Assembly (NCBI GenBank): GCA_034716535.1
Contig: JAYEJW010000645.1
Coordinates: 1-5,003, forward strand
DNA length: 5,003 nucleotides
Origin: JAYEJW01 sp034716535
GTDB taxonomy: Bacteria > Pseudomonadota > Gammaproteobacteria > Chromatiales > Chromatiaceae
Reading direction: 5' to 3'
Shown: positions 1 through 5,003 of the stretch, piece after piece
How the letters are laid out: every line of letters starts with the position of its first letter
How positions within the stretch are numbered: the first letter of the stretch is position 1
The notes under the pieces: generated by a model
Seen by the model: the letters and a program-made list of their open reading frames with translations, nothing else
What the model was told of the DNA's origin: nothing
Database searches by the model: none
Made by a program: the position numbers and the translations under genes

Positions 1-1
1 T

Positions 2-3000
2 GATGGAGTCGATGAGGCCACCCTGTCCGAATACCTGCGTACACCCAGGTTGATGGGCCTGGCCAGGCAGGAGGCCCAGCGCACGTTGCGCTTCGTGATC
101 GGCTATCGCCTGCTGCGCGATCTGCGCCGGGGCTGGCGATTCAACAATCCCAATCTGGACCAGCTCGATCTGCTGGCGATTCGTTACCGCGGCCTGGATG
201 AGTTCTGCAATGAAGCGTCCATGTTCGAGCGCGCCGGCGACGTGCTTCGCCGCCTCGGGCCGGACAGTCGCGCCGCGCTGTATTGTGTGCTCTTTGACGA
301 GATGCGCCGCGCCCTCTGTCTTGAAAGCCGTTATCTCGATGCCGTCGAGCAGGACAAGGCGCGCAATAACGCCTTCACCTACCTCCATGAGCGCTGGGCC
401 TTTGCCCCGGACGAGAATCTGGAAACGGCGAAGAACCTGATAATCGGCAAGCGGCCGGAGTATCGCGGCAGGCCGCGCAGCGATCTGGTAACGGGTGGAC
501 CACGGTCGCGCTTGTTGAAACAGATCAAAACGGCCGAGTTGTGGAAAACAACGGCTTTTGCCGACCTGGTGCATGGCTGGAAGGAGATCGAATGGGCCGA
601 ACTGATCGAATCGATGCTGCGCGTCGCCGTCAACTACGGTTATGTGAAAAAGCAGTCCGTTACCACTGAGCTGGTGGGTTGGCGGTTGAATGCCGCCGCG
701 ATGGATTGGCGCCTGATCGACACCCGGGAGACTGGAGACGAAGTCAGGCCCAACGCATTCTTCAGACAGCTCTACCTCACGGTCGCCAAGCTGTTGACTC
801 AGCCCGGGCACCCCCTGTTCGACTTCGAGGCCCAGGAACACACGGCGCAAGTCGATGCCGCCCGCCGCCAGTTGCTCGAACAGCGCTTTCGCTACACTGA
901 AAAAGACCGCAACGACTGGGCGGAAAATCCCGCCCACGAGGCGCCGCTCGAGCGTCTGCCGGTGATGTTCTGCTCACCGACCATGGAGCTGGGCGTCGAC
1001 ATCTCCGCGCTCAACACCGTCTATTTGCGTAATGTGCCCCCGACACCCGCCAACTATGCCCAGCGTAGCGGGCGCGCGGGCCGCTCCGGGCAACAGGCGC
1101 TGATAGTGACCTACTGCGCTGCGCTGAGCCCGCACGACCAGTGGTTCTTCCGCCACGCCAGCGATATGGTCCATGGCGTGGTCAAGGCGCCGAGCCTGGA
1201 CCTGGCCAATCGTGATCTGGTGGAAAGTCACCTGCATGCGGTGTGGCTGGCCTGCGCGCAGGTCGAGCTGGAAAGCAGTATCGCGCCGCTGCTCGATCTC
1301 GAAGCGCCTGGCAAGCCCTTGATGCCGGATCTCCGGCGGAAACTCGGCGTGCCCGAAGTCCTTGCACGCGCCCGTAGCAGCGCAAGGGCCGTGGTCGAGC
1401 AGTTGGCCGGCGAACTCGCGGGCAATAACTGGTTCTCGCCGGACTATGTCGGCAAGGTCATCGACGATTCGCCGCAAGCGTTCTCCGCTGCCATCGAGCG
1501 CTGGCGGGTGCTCTTTGACGCCACCCGCAAACAGATGGAAATGGCCGATCAGATCGTCAAGAGCCACACGGCCACCGACGGCGAGCGCAAGAATGCCAGT
1601 CGTCGCTACGGGGATGCCGCGCGCCAGTACGCGGTGCTGCTCAAGACCGGCAACACTCAGAGCTCCGATTTCTACACCTATCGGTATCTCGCCAGTCAGG
1701 GTTTCCTGCCCGGGTACAACTTCCCGCGCCTGCCGCTGATGGCCTGGATCCCGGCACGTGGTGGTGTCAACGCCGGGGGCCGGGAAGACGAGGGCAGCAT
1801 GGTCAGCCGACCGCGCTTTCTGGCACTCTCCGAGTTCGGTCCACGCAGCCTGATCTATCACCAGGGACGCATGTACCGCGTCGTGCGGGCCAAACTGAAT
1901 GTTGGCTCCGCCGACCACGTTTCCGGCAGCAGCCAGCTCAGCACCATCACCTCGCGCATCTGCAGCCAGTGCGGCTATGGTCATCTGGGCGAGCCGGGCG
2001 AGGGTGAACCTCTGACGGAACGTTGCGAGAACTGCGACGCCCTGCTCACTGAACATGACTGGGTCAAGGATCTCTATCGCATCGAAACCGTGGAAACCGT
2101 GCCGGTCAAGCGCATCTCAATCAACGACGAAGACCGGCAGCGGCAGGGCTTCGAGCTACAGACCACCTATCGTTTCCTGCCGGGACCGGATGGCGCCGTG
2201 CAGAAGAGCGAAGCGACGGTACGGCTGGGTGAGGAGGTTGTGGCGGGGTTGGTCTACACGCCGGCGGCGCGTCTATGGCGCATCAATCGCGGCTGGCGCC
2301 GTCGCAAGGACAAGCAACAGCTGGGTTTCTATATCAATCCCATCACCGGCGCCTGGAGCAAGAAGGACGACCCCGGCGCGGACGAAGGTTCGGGCGCGAA
2401 CGATGAAACACTGCTCGAGAAGGTACCGAACCAACGCATCGTGCCCTTCGTGGAAGATCACCGCAACCTGCTGATCCTGACCCCACTGCCTCCGCCGTCG
2501 CTGGAGGCAATGGCCACATTGCAGGCCGCCCTCAAGCGCGGCATCGAGATGACCTTTCAGATAGAGGAATCCGAACTGGTCGCGGAGCCACTGCCCACCG
2601 GCGATGACCGAAAGGCCCTGTTGTTCTATGAATCGGCCGAGGGCGGAGCCGGCGTGCTCACCCGATTGGCTTCAGAACCCGACAGCCTGGCGCAGGTGGC
2701 CCGCGCCGCGTTGCAGCTGATGCACTACAATCCGCCCGACGGCGCCTGGACAGTGGAAGCGCTGGAAAGTCTGGAACAAAAACAGGAGGGTCATGCCGTC
2801 TGTGAAGCAGGCTGTTACCAATGCCTGCTCTCCTATTTCAATCAGCCGGATCACGACCATATCAACCGCCGCAATCCCGATGCCCTGCGCCTGCTGGTCG
2901 CCCTGGCCAACGCCAGGGTGGTACTGAAGCGTGACGAACCCGCGCCTCGATCCGGCGACATCACTTTCTCAGCGGAAGATGCATCTCTGGACGCTTGGCT

Positions 3001-3253
3001 TCGGGCCGTGGACGACGCCGGGTTGCGCCCTCCCGATGCCACGGCCGTGCCGGTCATCCAGGGTGCGGCGACGGCAGCGGGTCAGTACAAGGCCGTGCGA
3101 ACCCTGGTGTTCCTGCACCCCGTGGATGAAAACACAATCGCCACGCTGAGCGACAAGGGATGGCGGGTCCTGGATTTCTCGGACCCCGCCGAGTGGCAGG
3201 CCCGGTTCGCGCGCCATCCCGAGGTCTTTGGCAAAGGCGGTAACCCGCAATGA
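2..3253 (+). CDS. Large SF2 helicase with C-terminal DUF1998/MZB region (5' partial), DISARM-like defence helicase
   Basis: The reading frame is open from base 2, so the gene begins upstream; the first in-window ATG (base 50) has no convincing ribosome site and is not the start. Residues are numbered from base 2. Residues 1-280 form a helical linker with no motif I or II. HTAQV (280-284), a PTMELGVDIS motif V (325-334) and QRSGRAGR motif VI (354-361) define the second RecA lobe. Next come a CSQC...CENC zinc ribbon (Cys654, 657, 675, 678), a WRINRGWRRR motif (759-768), a GGAG loop (near 881) and CX3CX2C (Cys934, 938, 941) followed by NQPDH, typical of DUF1998/MZB helicases. The family member MrfA is a 3'-5' DNA helicase in mitomycin repair; DUF1998 proteins also occur in DISARM phage defence. 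By inference this is an ATP-driven DNA translocase in a defence operon. The missing N-terminal lobe should carry Walker A and DEAD/DEAH. The family assignment is firm; the role is not. Confidence 0.88.
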   Translation, partial: DGVDEATLSEYLRTPRLMGLARQEAQRTLRFVIGYRLLRDLRRGWRFNNPNLDQLDLLAIRYRGLDEFCNEASMFERAGDVLRRLGPDSRAALYCVLFDEMRRALCLESRYLDAVEQDKARNNAFTYLHERWAFAPDENLETAKNLIIGKRPEYRGRPRSDLVTGGPRSRLLKQIKTAELWKTTAFADLVHGWKEIEWAELIESMLRVAVNYGYVKKQSVTTELVGWRLNAAAMDWRLIDTRETGDEVRPNAFFRQLYLTVAKLLTQPGHPLFDFEAQEHTAQVDAARRQLLEQRFRYTEKDRNDWAENPAHEAPLERLPVMFCSPTMELGVDISALNTVYLRNVPPTPANYAQRSGRAGRSGQQALIVTYCAALSPHDQWFFRHASDMVHGVVKAPSLDLANRDLVESHLHAVWLACAQVELESSIAPLLDLEAPGKPLMPDLRRKLGVPEVLARARSSARAVVEQLAGELAGNNWFSPDYVGKVIDDSPQAFSAAIERWRVLFDATRKQMEMADQIVKSHTATDGERKNASRRYGDAARQYAVLLKTGNTQSSDFYTYRYLASQGFLPGYNFPRLPLMAWIPARGGVNAGGREDEGSMVSRPRFLALSEFGPRSLIYHQGRMYRVVRAKLNVGSADHVSGSSQLSTITSRICSQCGYGHLGEPGEGEPLTERCENCDALLTEHDWVKDLYRIETVETVPVKRISINDEDRQRQGFELQTTYRFLPGPDGAVQKSEATVRLGEEVVAGLVYTPAARLWRINRGWRRRKDKQQLGFYINPITGAWSKKDDPGADEGSGANDETLLEKVPNQRIVPFVEDHRNLLILTPLPPPSLEAMATLQAALKRGIEMTFQIEESELVAEPLPTGDDRKALLFYESAEGGAGVLTRLASEPDSLAQVARAALQLMHYNPPDGAWTVEALESLEQKQEGHAVCEAGCYQCLLSYFNQPDHDHINRRNPDALRLLVALANARVVLKRDEPAPRSGDITFSAEDASLDAWLRAVDDAGLRPPDATAVPVIQGAATAAGQYKAVRTLVFLHPVDENTIATLSDKGWRVLDFSDPAEWQARFARHPEVFGKGGNPQ
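1961..2035 (+). other. Zinc-ribbon motif in the DUF1998 helicase
   Basis: Two CXXC knuckles, CSQC (1961-1972) and CENC (2024-2035), are separated by 17 residues rich in Gly and Glu. The geometry is that of a four-cysteine zinc ribbon. It sits between the helicase core and the DUF1998 region. Metal binding is inferred from cysteine spacing only. Confidence 0.7.
2801..2860 (+). other. DUF1998/MZB-type cysteine cluster
   Basis: Three cysteines in CX3CX2C spacing (codons at 2801, 2813 and 2822) are followed by LLSYFNQPDHDH, with histidine codons at 2852 and 2858. The MZB domain of MrfA binds zinc through four cysteines near its C-terminus. Here only three cysteines are clustered, so a histidine or a more distant cysteine may supply the fourth ligand; this is inference. 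Confidence 0.65.
3233..3237 (+). promoter_or_regulatory. Weak Shine-Dalgarno-like site for the SNF2 helicase gene
   Basis: AAAGG lies 12 bases before the ATG at 3250, inside the last codons of the upstream gene. The match is partial and the spacing somewhat long, so initiation probably relies in part on ribosomes finishing the upstream gene at the overlapping stop. It supports ATG 3250 as the start, as does the FIPGNLVRARG-type N-terminus that begins a few residues later. Confidence 0.4.
3250..3253 (+). other. ATGA stop/start overlap (translational coupling)
   Basis: The TGA stop of the DUF1998 helicase (3251-3253) overlaps the ATG of the SNF2 helicase (3250-3252). This arrangement usually reflects termination-reinitiation and keeps two products at linked levels. 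There is no room for a promoter or terminator between the genes, so a shared transcript is the simplest reading. Confidence 0.9.
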
Positions 3254-5003
3254 CCCAAGCCGGCTACAAGTTCATTCCCGGCAATCTGGTGCGCGCCCGC
3301 GGTCGTGAATGGGTGGTGCAGGCGGATTCCCAGGCCGACTGGTTGCGCCTGCGCCCGCTCGGCGGCGCCGATGAAGACATCGTCGCGCTCATTCCCGAAC
3401 TGGAATTCCAGCCCGTCGAACCGGCCACCTTCCCCTGGCCGGATCCCGCCCACCCGGGAAATCACGCCGCTGCGTTGTTGCTGCGTGACGCCCTGCGTCT
3501 CAAGCTGCGCGCCGGCGGCGGGCCGTTCCGCTCCTTCGGCAACATCGCCATCGAGCCACGCGCCTATCAACTGGTCCCGCTGTTGATGGCGTTGCGCCTC
3601 TCCACCGTACGCCTGCTGATTGCGGACGATGTCGGCGTCGGCAAGACCATCGAGGCCGGGCTGATCGTGCGCGAACTGCTCGATCGCGGCGAGATCACCC
3701 GTCTGGCGGTACTCTGTCCGCCACACCTGGTCGAGCAGTGGCAGGGTGAGCTGGAAAACCGATTCCACCTGCAGGCCGTCGCACTGACTTCCGCATCGGC
3801 CTCCCGTATCGAACGCAATTTGCCCCACGGCGTCAGCCTGTTCGACCACCACCCGGTCGTGGTGGTCAGCCTCGACTACATCAAGAGCGAACGCCATCGA
3901 GAATATTTCCTGGCCATCGCACCGGAATGCGTCATCGTTGACGAGGCGCACACCTGCGCTACCGGCGGTCAGGGCAAGCAATTGCGCTTCGAATTGCTGC
4001 AACGCCTGGTGGCCGATGCCGAACGCCACCTGATCATGCTCACCGCCACGCCGCATTCCGGTAACGAAGCGGCGTTCTACAATCTGTTGTCGCTGCTCAA
4101 GCCAGAATTTTCCGCCTTGCAAGGTCACGCCTCGGCCAACGATCCACGCCGCAAGGAACTGGCGCGTCATTTCGTGCAGCGCCGCCGCAAGGACATCGAG
4201 GAATGGCAGGCCGAAGCCGATAGCGGCCGCGCCTTTCCCAGGCGCATGAAAACCGAAGTCACCTATCGGCTCAGCGGCGACTGGGGCGCGTTCTTCGATG
4301 CCGTGCAGGCCTACTGCCGCGAGCTGGCCGAATCGGTCGAGAGCGGGGAGAACGGCGCTTCACGCTTGATCTGGTATGCCACGCTCGCGCTGCTGCGTTG
4401 CGTGGCCTCATCCCCCGCCGCGGCGGTCAAGGCATTGACCACCCGTATGCAAGGCGTGCTGGAGAGTGATGACCTGTTCACCGACGAGCGCCTGCACGAT
4501 GGCGAGCCCGACGACCTGTCGGGTAGCGATCTCGAACCCCCGGGTCAGTTGCGGGACACCGCCCACCTGCAATCACTGATCGACGAGGCCGCGCGACTCT
4601 CCGGCAAGGCCGGTGATCCCAAGCTCGCCACACTGATCGCCCATCTGGAGAGTCTGATCAGCGATGGTTATCGGGTGGTGGTGTTCTGCCGCTACGTGGC
4701 CACGGCTCACTACGTGGCCGAACACCTGCGCCGACACTTTCCCCAGGCAGCCGTAGAGTCGGTCACCGGGGAATACACCCCGGAAGAGCGCCACGAGCGG
4801 ATCGAAGCCATGGAGGAAGCCGACCGGCGCATCCTGGTGGCCACCGACTGTCTGTCCGAGGGGATCAACCTGCAACACCTCTTCACCGCCATGGTGCACT
4901 ACGATCTGGCATGGAACCCTACCCGACACGAACAGCGCGAAGGTCGCGTGGACCGCTTTGGCCAGCCGGCCGGCGAGGTGCGCTGCACTATGCTCTACGG
5001 CCA
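3250..5003 (+). CDS. SNF2/RapA-type helicase, DrmD-like (3' partial)
   Basis: Starts at ATG 3250, overlapping the previous stop by four bases; 584 complete codons are visible and the frame is still open at the window edge. An N-terminal module (residues about 6-55, FIPGNLVRARG onward) looks like a small beta-barrel, which is inference. A Q-like RAYQ (104-107) precedes Walker A GVGKT (129-133, Lys132), motif Ia CPPHL (156-160), Walker B DEAH (231-234), motif III TATPHS (265-270) and the SNF2-type RRRKDIEEW (311-319). An acidic insert lies between the lobes (about 405-430). The second lobe shows VVVFCRY (476-482), motif V ATDCLSEGINLQ (531-542) and motif VI EQREGRVDRFGQ (561-572, Arg566 and Arg569 as likely arginine fingers). 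All ATPase motifs look intact. The motif VI form resembles RapA/HepA more than eukaryotic chromatin remodelers. SNF2 proteins translocate on double-stranded DNA; DISARM class 1 uses one, DrmD. Its pairing with a DUF1998 helicase suggests a shared defence role. The exact subfamily is not settled. Confidence 0.92.
   Translation, partial: MTQAGYKFIPGNLVRARGREWVVQADSQADWLRLRPLGGADEDIVALIPELEFQPVEPATFPWPDPAHPGNHAAALLLRDALRLKLRAGGGPFRSFGNIAIEPRAYQLVPLLMALRLSTVRLLIADDVGVGKTIEAGLIVRELLDRGEITRLAVLCPPHLVEQWQGELENRFHLQAVALTSASASRIERNLPHGVSLFDHHPVVVVSLDYIKSERHREYFLAIAPECVIVDEAHTCATGGQGKQLRFELLQRLVADAERHLIMLTATPHSGNEAAFYNLLSLLKPEFSALQGHASANDPRRKELARHFVQRRRKDIEEWQAEADSGRAFPRRMKTEVTYRLSGDWGAFFDAVQAYCRELAESVESGENGASRLIWYATLALLRCVASSPAAAVKALTTRMQGVLESDDLFTDERLHDGEPDDLSGSDLEPPGQLRDTAHLQSLIDEAARLSGKAGDPKLATLIAHLESLISDGYRVVVFCRYVATAHYVAEHLRRHFPQAAVESVTGEYTPEERHERIEAMEEADRRILVATDCLSEGINLQHLFTAMVHYDLAWNPTRHEQREGRVDRFGQPAGEVRCTMLYG
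3844..3867. repeat. Perfect 9-bp inverted repeat with 6-base loop inside the SNF2 gene
   Basis: GACCACCAC (3844-3852) and GTGGTGGTC (3859-3867) are exact reverse complements around a CCGGTC loop. The arms encode Asp-His-His and Val-Val-Val before the DEAH motif. No T-run follows and the position is mid-gene, so it is not a terminator. The repeat is probably a by-product of GC-rich coding for a valine-rich strand. Confidence 0.5.

Noticed and set aside
50..52. ATG at base 50 as the true start of the first gene
   Set aside because: The frame is open upstream to the window edge, there is no well-spaced ribosome site, and the helicase would lack its ATP-binding lobe.
974..2056. 360-codon open frame on the minus strand
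   Set aside because: It lies wholly antisense to the helicase core and zinc ribbon, shows no recognisable domain, and is the kind of long shadow frame that GC-rich coding DNA gives.
3305..3586. 93-codon plus-strand frame
   Set aside because: It is out of frame within the start of the SNF2 gene. The overlapping frame has the recognisable N-terminal module and leads straight into Walker A.
3082..4170. 362-codon open frame on the minus strand
   Set aside because: It spans the gene junction and the conserved SNF2 motifs on the opposite strand. Its translation is low-complexity in Gln, Gly and Ala with no family match I recognise.
4573..4929. 118-codon open frame on the minus strand
   Set aside because: Antisense to SNF2 motifs V and VI, which are clearly conserved on the plus strand.
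3250..5003. Naming the second gene drmD and the first drmA
   Set aside because: Both fit only by domain type. The motif forms are not close enough to the canonical DISARM proteins to assign symbols, and the rest of the operon is not visible.

Overview
The window is a GC-rich (roughly 60-65% by eye), fully coding stretch of bacterial accessory DNA. Codon use (strong G/C at third positions) and protein composition would suit a gammaproteobacterium or another GC-rich proteobacterium, but no marker fixes the taxon.

The layout is simple: two large plus-strand genes with no intergenic space. Positions 2-3253 hold the 3' part (1083 codons) of a very large superfamily 2 helicase. Its N-terminal ATPase lobe (Walker A and DEAD/DEAH) lies upstream of the window. 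The visible part holds a linker domain, the second helicase lobe, a four-cysteine zinc ribbon, a DUF1998/MZB-type C-terminal region with a second cysteine cluster, and a short tail that resembles the end of a Vsr/PD-(D/E)XK-like fold without visible catalytic residues. Positions 3250-5003 hold the first 584 codons of a SNF2/RapA-type helicase with all main motifs present up to motif VI. It runs off the right edge. The genes overlap by 4 bases (ATGA), so they are very probably co-transcribed and translationally coupled.

A DUF1998 helicase coupled to a SNF2 helicase recalls the DISARM anti-phage system, in which DrmA (helicase), DrmB (DUF1998) and DrmD (SNF2 helicase) act with DrmC (phospholipase D fold) and a methylase. 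Here the helicase and DUF1998 parts are in one chain, and the motifs look more like MrfA/YprA than like canonical DrmA. My reading is a DISARM-related or distinct two-helicase defence cassette whose remaining components lie outside the window. This is inference: no nuclease, methylase or other effector is visible here. There are no RNA genes, mobile elements, CRISPR arrays or terminators.
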